Shown here one piece after another: positions 29,682 to 38,676 of a stretch of 64,000 bases of DNA. Under the pieces are notes generated by a model. The model made no database searches. It was given only the letters and a program-made list of their open reading frames with translations, and was not told the DNA's origin. The position numbers and the translations under genes were made by a program. The DNA comes from Methanosarcina sp. ERenArc_MAG2 (lineage in GTDB: Archaea > Halobacteriota > Methanosarcinia > Methanosarcinales > Methanosarcinaceae), in NCBI GenBank assembly GCA_023955635.1, contig JAMXHR010000017.1, forward strand, positions 248,001 through 312,000, given 5' to 3'. Position 1 is the first letter of the stretch. Each line of letters starts with the position of its first letter.

Positions 29682-30172
29682 TTACAGGATATGATCGTCA
29701 AGGACATTGATACATTCAATCTTTGTCAGCTGATCCAATTTATTGTTATTTTTTATGTCCCATTCCAAGGAAAACTTCACATCCTTGGCTGTAAAAAGGT
29801 CTCCGTTGCTGAAGGACACATTTTCCCTCAATTTGAATTCCCATGTATTGTCATCAATAACTTTCCAGGAAGTTGCAAGATAGGGTTTTAAGGAAAAGTT
29901 ATTGTTGCATTTTACCATATATTCGGTTACGAGTTCGTTAGTTTCTTCACATACAAGAGGATCGACACTCTGGATTGCCCACATGACTCTCATTGTCAGT
30001 TTTCTTTCTCTGCCGGTCCCTGTTCTTCCGTGGAAAGGTTTGATTATTCTGGCGTTGCTCCTTTCTCGTATTCAGTTGAGCCGGTGCATCCTGAACTGCA
30101 GAGAGACGCGATCAGGAGAATGAATCTGATTATTAAAGTAAGGAGCGAAGTCCGTTTATTCTCAATTTTCAT
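29682..30172 (-). pseudogene. Truncated solute-binding lipoprotein
   Basis: Begins as a normal gene (GGAGATCCT then ATG) 18 bases after the methyltransferase stop, with a signal peptide and lipobox SSGC. It meets an in-frame TAA after about 40 codons and a frameshift near 30000. It then resumes as MRVMWAIQSVDP and LATSWKVIDDNTWEFKLREN, like the protein at 34536, and stops at 29682. Only about a quarter of a solute-binding protein remains. It marks a fourth transporter set that once followed the methyltransferase. Confidence 0.75.
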
Positions 30173-30190
30173 AGGATCTCCTTCCCCGAA

Positions 30191-30952
30191 TTATTTTTCT
30201 CCATATATCAAATGATATTGGTATTTGAAGGCTATCCGTTTTCGGAAAGACATCGTCCTCTTCTGAATTTCGATGATTTCTTTTAGGTCCAGGTCCTTGA
30301 TATTTTTGAATTTAGCAGCCTTGAAATATTCGAGCATTTTTTCAGGAGGGACTCCGTGTCGGTTGGGAAGTTCGCTGTCGAGTTCTCTGGAGTAATACCC
30401 TTTTCGGGGGTTTCTTCTCTCAGCAATCAAAGTGCAAAAATCACTTACAAGCCTTCTTGCCTGTGTTTCGAGGGAACCGTCATTCCAAACTCCATCTATA
30501 ACAATAAGTGCTCCTTCTTTCTTAAGCACTTTTTTCCAGTTCTTAACCGCGACATCAGGGTGTGGAAGAGTCCAGAGAAGATGGCGGTTGACAACAATAT
30601 CGAAAGTTCCCGTCTCAAAAGGAGGGGCTTCGGCGTCTCCTTTCTTGAAGGTACTATCAAATCCTTTCTTTGACGCCTTTTCCCCGGCTTTTGCAAGCAT
30701 TTTATCTGAGAGGTCAAGGCCTGTAACATGATGCCCCATTTCCGCAAACAGAAGCCCGATTTCACAGGTCCCGCAGCCGACATCGAGTACTTCCAGCCTG
30801 CCCGAAGGAAGCAGGCTTTTGAATATGTTTTTCCAGGCTTCCCTTTCGATTTCACTCTGGATTCCATGCCCTTCCTGGTTGTCGTAGGTCTCGGAGGAAA
30901 CATCCCAGATGCGGGCAATATTCTGTTTTATTTTATTTTCCTGAATGGTCAT
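30191..30952 (-). CDS. Class I SAM-dependent methyltransferase, coupled to transporter
   Basis: 253 residues. The ATG overlaps the TGA of the NikE-type ATPase (ATGA), so it is translated as part of the transporter operon. Motif I VLDVGCGT at residues 55-62, GLDLSDKM after strand 2, TFDIVVNRHLLWTLPHP, then VIDGVW. Very similar to the gene at 36163 at the other end of the operon; the two differ mainly in the last third. Substrate unknown; a ligand carried by the transporter is a reasonable guess. Confidence 0.9.
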   Translation of the reverse strand: MTIQENKIKQNIARIWDVSSETYDNQEGHGIQSEIEREAWKNIFKSLLPSGRLEVLDVGCGTCEIGLLFAEMGHHVTGLDLSDKMLAKAGEKASKKGFDSTFKKGDAEAPPFETGTFDIVVNRHLLWTLPHPDVAVKNWKKVLKKEGALIVIDGVWNDGSLETQARRLVSDFCTLIAERRNPRKGYYSRELDSELPNRHGVPPEKMLEYFKAAKFKNIKDLDLKEIIEIQKRTMSFRKRIAFKYQYHLIYGEK

Positions 30953-31656
30953 GTATTAATGCCTCTGTTTATGTTTTCAATTGAGGTAATAGTCCCGTTT
31001 TCGAGGTAGGCAATCCTGTGACATACTTTTCTTAACACTTCGATGTCATGAGAGATCAGCAGGTAGGAGACTCCAGTTTCTCTCTGGAGTTTTTGCATAA
31101 GGCGCAGAATTTGAGCTTGGACTGAGACATCAAGCATGGACGTGGGCTCGTCAGCGACTATAAAATCAGGGGATAACGCCATGATCCTGGCGAGCACTAT
31201 CCTCTGAATCTCACCTCCGCTGAGGTGGCTCGGATAGCGGGCAAGATGTTCTGGGAGGAGACCTGTAAGCTCTGCCAGTTTTTCTCCTCTTTTAAGAAGT
31301 GCATCTTTTTTGAGTCCAGAATGGAGTTTCAGGGGTTCTATGAGGTTTTCAAAAGCTTTCATGCGGGGGTCAAGGGAAGTTTCAGGGTGCTGGAAAACCA
31401 TCTGGACTTTCGGGCGCAGTTTTCGAAACTCCTTTTTGCTCATGCCCAGGATATCTTTTCCCTTAACCCGGATTTCCCCACCTGTGGGTTTTTCAAGTCC
31501 TACAATACACCTTCCAATTGTGGTTTTTCCTGATCCGCTTTTTCCGAAAAGCCCAAGAGTTTCGCCGGGAGCTACTGAGAAACTGACGTTTTTGAACACC
31601 TCGGAAGTCCCGAACTTCATTGCCAGTTTATTTACTGCAAGGACTGGAAATGACAC
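30949..31656 (-). CDS. ABC transporter ATPase, NikE type
   Basis: About 235 residues, shorter than the other NikE-type proteins because the Cys-rich C-terminal extension is missing; it ends soon after the H-loop region. Walker A GKSGSGKT, LSGGEIQR, Walker B FIVADEPTSMLD, switch ISHD. Start codon uncertain: GTG at 31656 fits the spacing from AAGGAGGG better than GTG at 31665. It overlaps the NikD-type gene end. Intact frame. Confidence 0.88.
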   Translation of the reverse strand: MSFPVLAVNKLAMKFGTSEVFKNVSFSVAPGETLGLFGKSGSGKTTIGRCIVGLEKPTGGEIRVKGKDILGMSKKEFRKLRPKVQMVFQHPETSLDPRMKAFENLIEPLKLHSGLKKDALLKRGEKLAELTGLLPEHLARYPSHLSGGEIQRIVLARIMALSPDFIVADEPTSMLDVSVQAQILRLMQKLQRETGVSYLLISHDIEVLRKVCHRIAYLENGTITSIENINRGINT

Positions 31657-32572
31657 CTGATCCACCCTCCTTTATGATTTTTCATCTCGGGGTGCTTCCT
31701 AGAACACTCAATTCCCGAGTACCTGCACCTTTGATGGAATAAACAGCCATCTGGAAGCCTTATCCTGCTCGGGCTCTGTCCGATAAGAGGAACAAGCCCG
31801 TTTCGAGGTTGAGCCCGTATAAGCCCTTTTGTATAGGGATGCATGGGTGTGCTCAGAACTTTCGAAGCCTCGTCCAGTTCCACAATCTCTCCTGCATACA
31901 TCACAGCTATTCGGTCGCAGACCTCAAGAGCAAGGTCTAGGTCATGGGTGATCAGGAGCATCGTTTTACCATAATCTTTTTTTATTTTAGTGAAGAGCTC
32001 CACTGCTCCTGTCTTTGCCTCAGGATCGAGCCCTTTTGTGGGTTCATCCGCAATCAAAAGCTTGGGCTCAAAAGAAAGAGACATGCAAGCTATCAGTCTC
32101 TGCCTCATACCACCGGACAGCTGGTGGGGATAGAGGTCGCAAAGTTTTTTTGGATCTCTCAAAAGGAGTTTTTTCATAAGCCCCAGGGATTTTTTCATTC
32201 CCTGTTTTTTATCAACCCCTCTTTCCTCGAAGACCTCCTCTATCTGAAGTCCGTTTTTCAGAATAGGGTTCAGAGCTCCAGCCGGGTTCTGGGGCATGAG
32301 TGAAATCTTCTTTCCCCTGATCTTCCGGAGTTCTGAAGGTTTAAGGAAAAAAAGATCCTGTTCTTGAAAATAAATTTCTCCTGATATCCTTGCATTTGTC
32401 GGGAGAAGTCTGAGTAGGGCAAGCCCGATAACGGATTTCCCTGATCCGCTTTCTCCAATAAGTCCGAAGGTTTCCCTTCTCTTACATCAAAGGAGACATG
32501 GGAAACTGCTTTTACACTGTTTTCTCCTGCAGGGAATTCAACAGAAAGGTCTCTTACTTCAAGCAGGCTCAA
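31632..32572 (-). CDS. ABC transporter ATPase, NikD type (frameshift)
   Basis: About 313 residues when restored. It starts with TTG in a TTGA overlap with the permease stop, after GAAGGTG. At the CCC run 32474-32476 one added base restores REGETFGLIGESGSGKS (Walker A) and the continuous frame through SLMPQNPAGALNP, SGGMRQR, LLIADEPTKGLD and LLITHD. The C-terminus has the Cys motif GCLFHQRCRYSGIEC and RCHF. Uncorrected, the Walker A and its helix are lost. Confidence 0.87.
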
Positions 32573-33411
32573 TAGATTTCACCTTCTTCATGATTCGGGT
32601 CAAGGATATCTCTCATGCCGTCTCCCAGGATGCTGAAGATGACTACAAAGGAGGTGATGGCAAGCCCTGGGAAAATCGTCTGGTAAGGAGCTGTCCTCAT
32701 GAATTCTTTTCCTGCGGAAAGCATCGCTCCCCATTCAGGAACATCGGCAGGAAGCCCGATCCCTAGAAAACTCAGTGTGGCAATGGAGAGAATTACATGC
32801 CCGAAGTCGATTGTGGCAAGTACAAGGAGAGGGGCAATTGCATTGGGTACTATGTGCTTGAGAATAATATGGAAATCATCTGCTCCGCTTGTAACAGCGG
32901 AAAGGACAAACTCCTGTTTTTTAAGGGAGAGAACCTGCCCTCTCATGACTCTTGCGTATTTTGCCCATTGGACAATGGAGAGAGCAAAAATCAGGTTGAA
33001 AACCCCGCTGCCAAGCACTCCCATAATAGCGAGGGCAAAAATAATTCCGGGAAAGGAAAGGAAGATGTCTATAACCCTTGAGGCACTTTCATCCACAATC
33101 CCTCCATAGTAACCTGCTGCACATCCCAGGGCAGTTCCGATAAGTAGAGAAATAAGAACCACCCCGAAAGCGATTGAAAGAGAAGTCCGGGCACCTATGA
33201 GAATCCGGCTTAAAAGGTCTCTTCCAAGGTAGTCCGTACCCAGAAGATGCTCTCCTGAAGGGCTGAGGTTCTTGTTCCCGAGGTCGATGGCATTTGGGTC
33301 GTAAGGGGAAATCAGGGGGCAAAAAGGGCGGTCCCGGAAAAAAGCAAAAGTGCTATCAAAGCAAAAAGCATATCTTTTCTTTGAAAGACTTTTTTGTAAA
33401 TTCGCCTCCAT
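32569..33411 (-). CDS. ABC transporter permease, NikC/DppC type (compensating frameshifts)
   Basis: 280 residues. The frame is open throughout, but residues about 17-33 are not a helix as written. Removing one base from the A run 33363-33367 and adding one to the G run 33315-33319 turns them into FALIALLLFSGTALFAPLIS, a proper first membrane helix. The rest is standard: LLGTDYLGRDLLSRILIGART, the coupling loop LSAVTSGADDFHIILKHIVPN, and LGIGLPADVPEWG. Two opposite shifts point to sequence error. Confidence 0.9.
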   Translation of the reverse strand: MEANLQKSLSKKRYAFCFDSTFAFFRDRPFCPLISPYDPNAIDLGNKNLSPSGEHLLGTDYLGRDLLSRILIGARTSLSIAFGVVLISLLIGTALGCAAGYYGGIVDESASRVIDIFLSFPGIIFALAIMGVLGSGVFNLIFALSIVQWAKYARVMRGQVLSLKKQEFVLSAVTSGADDFHIILKHIVPNAIAPLLVLATIDFGHVILSIATLSFLGIGLPADVPEWGAMLSAGKEFMRTAPYQTIFPGLAITSFVVIFSILGDGMRDILDPNHEEGEIY

Positions 33412-33474
33412 AAGCCTCTGGCATCAAGAGATTTTCTTTTCTTAACCTATCAGCAAATGCATTATCCATAGGCA

Positions 33475-34416
33475 TCAACCGTACCTTATTCGTGGGTCCA
33501 GACGTGTATAGAGTATATCCACAAGGAAATTCACAAGGAGGAACATGGTAACAATAGCAAGTACGCATCCCTGTACCACGGGCAGATCTCTGGCTGAGAT
33601 CGAATCTACAAGGAGGCTGCCTATTCCCGGCCAGGCAAAGATCTTTTCAATCACAACTGTCCCTCCAAGCAGGCTTCCCATTTGGAAACCAATAACAGTA
33701 ACAACTGGGAGCATGGCGTTTTTAAAGGCGTGCCGGCTTATGATTCTCCATATAGGAAGCCCTTTGGCTTTTGCAAACCTGATGTATTCCTGTCCTAAGG
33801 TTTCAAGCATGCTTGTCCTGGTGACCCTCATAACTGCAGCAGCGGAATGAAGGGAAAGGGCTGCTGCTGGCAAAAGCAGGTTTTCCAGGCTTCCGTAGCC
33901 TAATACAGGGACAAGTTTCAGCTTGAGAGAAAATATCAGGATAAGAATCAGGGCTACCCAAAATCCGGGCATCGAAACCCCAAAAAGCGTTATAATTCTG
34001 AGAATATGGTCCGAAGTTCTGTTTTCCTGAAGAGCCGAATAAATTCCCAGGCTTACTCCTGCAACCGCTGCGAGAGCCATGCTTGTCCCGGCAAGCTGGA
34101 TCGTTGCCGGCAGGCGCAAAGCAAGGAGATAAAGGACTGGCTTTTTAAAGACGTAGGAAGTCCCTATATCCCCTGTTACAAAGGCTTCTCTGATCCACCT
34201 GAAAAACTGCAGATAAAGAGGATCGTCAAGGTTGTACCTGCTTGATATCTGGCTAAGCTGTTCTTCGGTAACGCTTTCTTCCAGGCCCACGAAAGTATGC
34301 TTGAGAATCAGCTCAGCCGTTCCCCCTGGAATCACATTCATAAGGAAAAAGGTCAGGGCACAAACCGCAAAAAGCGTAAGTGCCATGAAACCCGTTCTTT
34401 TTATGAAATATTTCAT
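33475..34416 (-). CDS. ABC transporter permease, NikB/DppB type
   Basis: 313 residues with a strong ribosome site GAGGAGGAAGC before the ATG. First helix, IPGGTAELILKH, coupling loop IRFAKAKGLPIWRIISRHAFKN, and AWPGIGSLLVDSI near the end. It lies between the solute-binding protein (about 120 bases upstream) and the NikC-type permease. Intact. Confidence 0.92.
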   Translation of the reverse strand: MKYFIKRTGFMALTLFAVCALTFFLMNVIPGGTAELILKHTFVGLEESVTEEQLSQISSRYNLDDPLYLQFFRWIREAFVTGDIGTSYVFKKPVLYLLALRLPATIQLAGTSMALAAVAGVSLGIYSALQENRTSDHILRIITLFGVSMPGFWVALILILIFSLKLKLVPVLGYGSLENLLLPAAALSLHSAAAVMRVTRTSMLETLGQEYIRFAKAKGLPIWRIISRHAFKNAMLPVVTVIGFQMGSLLGGTVVIEKIFAWPGIGSLLVDSISARDLPVVQGCVLAIVTMFLLVNFLVDILYTRLDPRIRYG

Positions 34417-34535
34417 GCTTCCTCCTCAAATCGGACAGAAGGCAAGAATACCTGGCTGTCCGCTTTACTTCGAGTGAAAGGAAACTCAAGGGTACGGACC
34501 TAAAATCCGTATCTCTCAAGACTCCCTTTTCGGTT

Positions 34536-36122
34536 TTACTTTTCGAGATACATATCTGCATTTATGCGGTAGTCGTGGGCTGTCGGATCGAAAACGTATC
34601 CTTTTACAGAGTCTTTTTTTACGATTGCACAGCCGTAGTAAGCCACTATGATCATGGGCTGTTCGTCGTAAACGATAGCTTCTACATCATTGAACTTTTT
34701 ATAGCGTTCTTTCAGGTCCGTGATTTTTCTGGCTTCCGTTATCAGGGAGTCTACTTTCGGATTGGAATACCCCGGTGTATTGTCAGTCCCGTTTGTCGTA
34801 TACCAGTTCGTAAGAATATATTCTGGATCAGGAACCATTGCAATATTGTAAGCGGCAAGGTAAAGGTCCCAGTTGCCTTTTTCTTTTCTGTCATCTATCG
34901 ACCCCATCTCCATCACCTCGGTTTCAACATCTATGCCTGCTTCTTTCAATTGGGCAGCCATAGCTTCAGCCATTGGAGGAAGTCCAGGCCTTGCCGAATA
35001 AGTCATAAAGTTGAGCTTGAGGGGCTTTCCGTCCTTATCCCTTATTCCATCCCCGTCAGTGTCCACCCAGCCCGCGGCTGTTAGGAGCTCATTAGCTTTC
35101 TCAAGGTTCTGGTTGTAGGGCTTCAGGCTTTTATTTGCCCAGACCATAGTGGGCAGGAAGGGACCTGCAGCAGCTTCTCCTACATTGTATAGTACATTTT
35201 CTGCGATTTCAGACCTGTTAATGGCATAGGACATAGCCTGTCTTACTCTAACATCTTCAAGGGGTTCATGCTTTAGATTCAGATCAAGTTTGTAGACTCT
35301 GGGAGTTTTGAACTTCTCTACGTTAATGCCATCCAGGGCGTCAATCCTATCAGTTTCACTATAGGGTACATCGACGGTAAAGTCAACTTCTCCATTTTCG
35401 ATTGCCATTGCTCTTGTGTTCGGGTCAGGTATCCCTTTAATGATCATTTTATCAAGCCCAACTTTTCCTCCCCACCAATTTTCGTTTTTCACGACTGTAA
35501 GAGTCCTGGTTTGATCATCGAAGGATTCAAATTTATAAGGACCTGTTCCAACAGGTTTTACGAATTCTCCTTTTTCATTATAAGTAGAGGGGCTTATTAT
35601 CGCAGTATCCGGATAATGAAGAACTCCAGGAAGGATGGGGTTAATTTCTTTGGTTTTGATTTTAAGAGTATAGTTGTCAACTACTTCTATAGAATCTACC
35701 TTTAGCATGGAAGCAACTTTCGAGTTTTCCGAGATGACTTTTTCTAGAGTGAATTTTACGTCTTTTGCAGTCATTTTGCTTCCGTCATGGAAAGTAACGT
35801 TATTTTTTAGCTTGAATTCCCAGGTGTTTTCATCAAGCTGTTTCCAGGAAGTCGCAAGTCCGGGATTAAGCGAGAAATCTTCACTGGCACCAACGAGAGT
35901 TTCGGTTATTGCAGCTTTCTCGCAGATCAGGGTACCGTCTCCATTAATTGGATTAATTGATTCGATATCCCACATTTCTCCAAGTACAAGTGTGTTATTC
36001 GGTTCAGAAACTACTTCTCCAGTCTCATTTCCTTTCGTGCTGCTGCATCCTGAAGTCACTAACATAGCATAGCTCAACAGGGTAACTAACAGTATAAGCA
36101 AAGGGTAGTTTTTCTTTTTCAT
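34536..36122 (-). CDS. ABC transporter solute-binding lipoprotein (nickel/peptide type)
   Basis: 528 residues, AAGGAG before the ATG, lipobox VTSGC. Landmarks: LATSWKQLDENTWEFKLKNN, VTFHDGSKM, PVGTGPYKFESF, VRQAMSYAINRSEIA, AGWVDTDGDGIRDKDGKPL. It belongs to the same subfamily as the protein at 23605, distinct from the 9836/11713 pair. Second gene of the operon, after a methyltransferase. The metal or ligand specificity cannot be read from sequence; no His-rich loop is seen. Confidence 0.92.
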   Translation of the reverse strand: MKKKNYPLLILLVTLLSYAMLVTSGCSSTKGNETGEVVSEPNNTLVLGEMWDIESINPINGDGTLICEKAAITETLVGASEDFSLNPGLATSWKQLDENTWEFKLKNNVTFHDGSKMTAKDVKFTLEKVISENSKVASMLKVDSIEVVDNYTLKIKTKEINPILPGVLHYPDTAIISPSTYNEKGEFVKPVGTGPYKFESFDDQTRTLTVVKNENWWGGKVGLDKMIIKGIPDPNTRAMAIENGEVDFTVDVPYSETDRIDALDGINVEKFKTPRVYKLDLNLKHEPLEDVRVRQAMSYAINRSEIAENVLYNVGEAAAGPFLPTMVWANKSLKPYNQNLEKANELLTAAGWVDTDGDGIRDKDGKPLKLNFMTYSARPGLPPMAEAMAAQLKEAGIDVETEVMEMGSIDDRKEKGNWDLYLAAYNIAMVPDPEYILTNWYTTNGTDNTPGYSNPKVDSLITEARKITDLKERYKKFNDVEAIVYDEQPMIIVAYYGCAIVKKDSVKGYVFDPTAHDYRINADMYLEK

Positions 36123-36162
36123 TCAGGAATCTCCTTTCGGCTTTCTCTTTTCTGATTTTCTT

Positions 36163-36930
36163 TTATTTCTGACCGCAGATGAGATAGTACTGATAGCTGT
36201 GTACAATCCGTTCACTCAACGGCATTTTTTCTTCTTGGGCTTCCCTTATGTTTTTTAGATCAAAAGTCTGAATTTTCTCAAAACCCGTACTTAACAGGTA
36301 TTCCTTAACTTTTTCAAGCGGAGCCCCTCCAAAGTTCGGAAGATTGGATTTGAGTTCCTCAGAATATCTGGCGTGTCCTTTTCTGGGATCTTTCCTTTCA
36401 ACAACAAGTTTCAGAAAATCGCTAGCAATCAGGCGAACCTTTGATTTCAGACTCCCGTTGTCCCAAACTCCATCAATAATTACAACCTTCCCACCGTTTC
36501 GCAGCACTTTTCTCCAGTTTTCCACGGCTAATTTTGGATTTGGAAGGGTCCATAGCAGGTGTCGATTGAAAACAATGTCAAAGGAAGAGGCATCATAATG
36601 TGGATTTTCAGCATCTCCCTCTTCGAAAATTATGTCAGTTTTAAAGGCTTTGGCCTTTGTTTTTGCTACTTTTAACATCTTCGGAGAAATGTCAATTCCA
36701 GTAACCTCATATCCCATTTCCGAAAACAGTATGCTTAGCTCTCCTGTACCGCACCCTACATCAAGAATTTTCAAGCCTTTCTTCGGAAACACTTCCTTAA
36801 AAGTATTTTTCCAGGCATTTCGTTCTTTTTTACTCTGGATCCCATGTCCCGGGTGAGTGTCAAAAGTATCGGATGCAAGATCCCATTTATGAGCTACAAG
36901 CTCTTTAATCTGAAGTTCTGGCGCAGACAT
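36163..36930 (-). CDS. Class I SAM-dependent methyltransferase, first gene of transporter operon
   Basis: 255 residues from MSAPELQIKELVAHKWDLAS. Motif I ILDVGCGTGE near residues 55-64, GIDISPKMLKVAK, SFDIVFNRHLLWTLPNP, VVIIDGVWDNGSL. No obvious ribosome site precedes the ATG; it may be leaderless, as first genes of archaeal operons often are. About 40 bases separate it from the solute-binding protein, so it is probably cotranscribed with the transporter. Close paralogue of the gene at 30191. Confidence 0.9.
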   Translation of the reverse strand: MSAPELQIKELVAHKWDLASDTFDTHPGHGIQSKKERNAWKNTFKEVFPKKGLKILDVGCGTGELSILFSEMGYEVTGIDISPKMLKVAKTKAKAFKTDIIFEEGDAENPHYDASSFDIVFNRHLLWTLPNPKLAVENWRKVLRNGGKVVIIDGVWDNGSLKSKVRLIASDFLKLVVERKDPRKGHARYSEELKSNLPNFGGAPLEKVKEYLLSTGFEKIQTFDLKNIREAQEEKMPLSERIVHSYQYYLICGQK

Positions 36931-36943
36931 TAACGATTACTTG

Positions 36944-36984
36944 TCTATTTTGTATTAATAATTTTCTATTTTGTATTATTAATT
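36944..36984. promoter_or_regulatory. Tandem operator-like repeats before the methyltransferase operon
   Basis: TCTATTTTGTATTA occurs at 36944 and again at 36965, exactly 21 bases apart (two helical turns), 14 to 54 bases before the operon start. ATTAATAAT (36954) and ATTATTAAT (36975) also form an inverted repeat. A weaker third copy, TCTATTCTGTAAGATTA, starts at about 36996. The placement over the promoter suggests a repressor or activator site. Confidence 0.45.
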
Positions 36985-37320
36985 ATCAATAAACATCTAT
37001 TCTGTAAGATTATGATGCGGTTTATGTAGAACATCCCATTAAAAAAAGAGTACAAATTATTGTGTATGTCATACTTGAAGTTCTGATCAAAATGGACCAT
37101 TGTCTCTTCATTTTTTTACAAAGAAAATCTGTCAGTTATTAGATAGTTAATGTTTAAAACTGACTATATAGTTGATATTTAAGACTGAACGATTCTCATG
37201 CAACTGATTTGTTTTCATTTTATATTGAATTTGGTAGTTCCAAAAAGAGCAAAATCAAAGTTCACTAATGTTTTCTGTCCTATCTATATTGGAAAATAAG
37301 TGATGAAGCTAATCTTCTTT
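36985..37320. other. AT-rich spacer
   Basis: No gene is seen on either strand. It separates the transporter operon promoter from the 3' end of the hydrolase gene. Confidence 0.4.
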
Positions 37321-38676
37321 TCATTTTCCATTCACTTGCCGGGAATCTCGATAGTAAGATTGAGTTTCCGATGAGTTCAGGCCGGTGACAAAAAATGCTT
37401 TTCGGAAATTAAGGTAATATTCGTTGTATTTATCGCGTTTATGCGCATCATTGAAAATTGCCTGCTGAGAATACGGATAAGAGTCGCTAATCAACTGTCC
37501 CATTTGCCTGTTGAAATCTTGGTCTCCGGTGCCGGACCAGACCATGACTTCACCGGTATAGGTTGATCTATTAAGGTTAAAATTCGGGGTGGAAATTATA
37601 CCCTCAGCGTTGGCTTTCAAAAAGTCTGCAATCACAATCCTGGTCCATTCATACATCAAATTTACTTCCTGGGGAGAAGTTGGATTATATTCCATCAGAT
37701 CCGCACCTACCAATTCATATATCCGCACCTTCACTTCCACCTCAGAGGGAATACTGATTATAACGTTAACCAGAGGAAAGTTATAGGCCGGATTAATCCA
37801 GTTTTTAAAATATAGGTATTTATCTCTGAACGCAGCTTTCTCTGTCTGGCTTTCAACAATTCTTTTTTGCGAGTCTTTATCACCATGCAGTCCGAGTTTG
37901 AACATGGCATACGCTAGAGAAGGCCTGGTTTCATTTCGGGATAAAGCAAAGTAGGCGTTTGCTGCGTCTGGATTCGACTCATATAAATTACTTGCAAAAG
38001 TAACGTTATGTTTTCGGGCCAGGTCGGGAGCTCCGCTAAATTCAATCAGTGCGCGGGAAACGTGGGAACCGTATTTGTCCAGATATTGCTGCACCAAAAA
38101 CCCTCCTCCTGATCCCCCGTAGAGCATTATTTTACCATCTGGGGGCAGAAGTCCCTTATTTTTCATATCCTGTCGCACAGCTTCGATATCTTCGATTTGC
38201 TGGGACGAACCATATAACTTCATAGCGAAATTATAGTTGACTGAGCCGTCTTTGTTGTAGACCTCCGGAAACAGTGTTGGATTTACGCCGCGGTTGCCTA
38301 TAAGTACATATGAAAGCCCACCCAGGTTGCTTTCAAAATCCGCAAAATCCTCGGAAGAATTTACCATCCCCACTGCTTCCTGCTGGTTGTCAAAAAGCCA
38401 AAAAATTACCTTTTCTTCCGGTTTGAAATTCGGGCTCAGGATGTAGAAGTCCGTGAAATTTCCCTTGGAGGGGTCGTTATGGTCAATTGGCAATTGTAAA
38501 TAATAGTGATGGCTATCTGGGGGCATTTCCGGGTAGTAGCTGCCGGCAGCAAGTCTCGTAGCTGGTACAGCCGTGAATTCTCTGTATTCAAACCATCCAT
38601 ATACAAGGCCTGCTGCAAGGATGAACAGCACCAGGAATTTGAAAAGCTTAACACCTCTTATTTTGCAGCTTGACAT
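37321..38676 (-). CDS. Membrane-anchored alpha/beta hydrolase
   Basis: 451 residues with GGAGGG before the ATG. One N-terminal membrane helix (LFKFLVLFILAAGLVYGWF) then an extracellular domain. The nucleophile elbow is YGGSGGGFLVQQY (Ser in G-x-S-x-G), a late acid is likely the Asp of GTGDQDF and the His that of NDAHKR, giving a Ser-Asp-His triad. The overall pattern recalls tripeptidyl-aminopeptidase-like hydrolases. A peptidase or esterase outside the cell is plausible. Not linked to the flanking operons by strand spacing. Confidence 0.72.
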   Translation of the reverse strand: MSSCKIRGVKLFKFLVLFILAAGLVYGWFEYREFTAVPATRLAAGSYYPEMPPDSHHYYLQLPIDHNDPSKGNFTDFYILSPNFKPEEKVIFWLFDNQQEAVGMVNSSEDFADFESNLGGLSYVLIGNRGVNPTLFPEVYNKDGSVNYNFAMKLYGSSQQIEDIEAVRQDMKNKGLLPPDGKIMLYGGSGGGFLVQQYLDKYGSHVSRALIEFSGAPDLARKHNVTFASNLYESNPDAANAYFALSRNETRPSLAYAMFKLGLHGDKDSQKRIVESQTEKAAFRDKYLYFKNWINPAYNFPLVNVIISIPSEVEVKVRIYELVGADLMEYNPTSPQEVNLMYEWTRIVIADFLKANAEGIISTPNFNLNRSTYTGEVMVWSGTGDQDFNRQMGQLISDSYPYSQQAIFNDAHKRDKYNEYYLNFRKAFFVTGLNSSETQSYYRDSRQVNGK

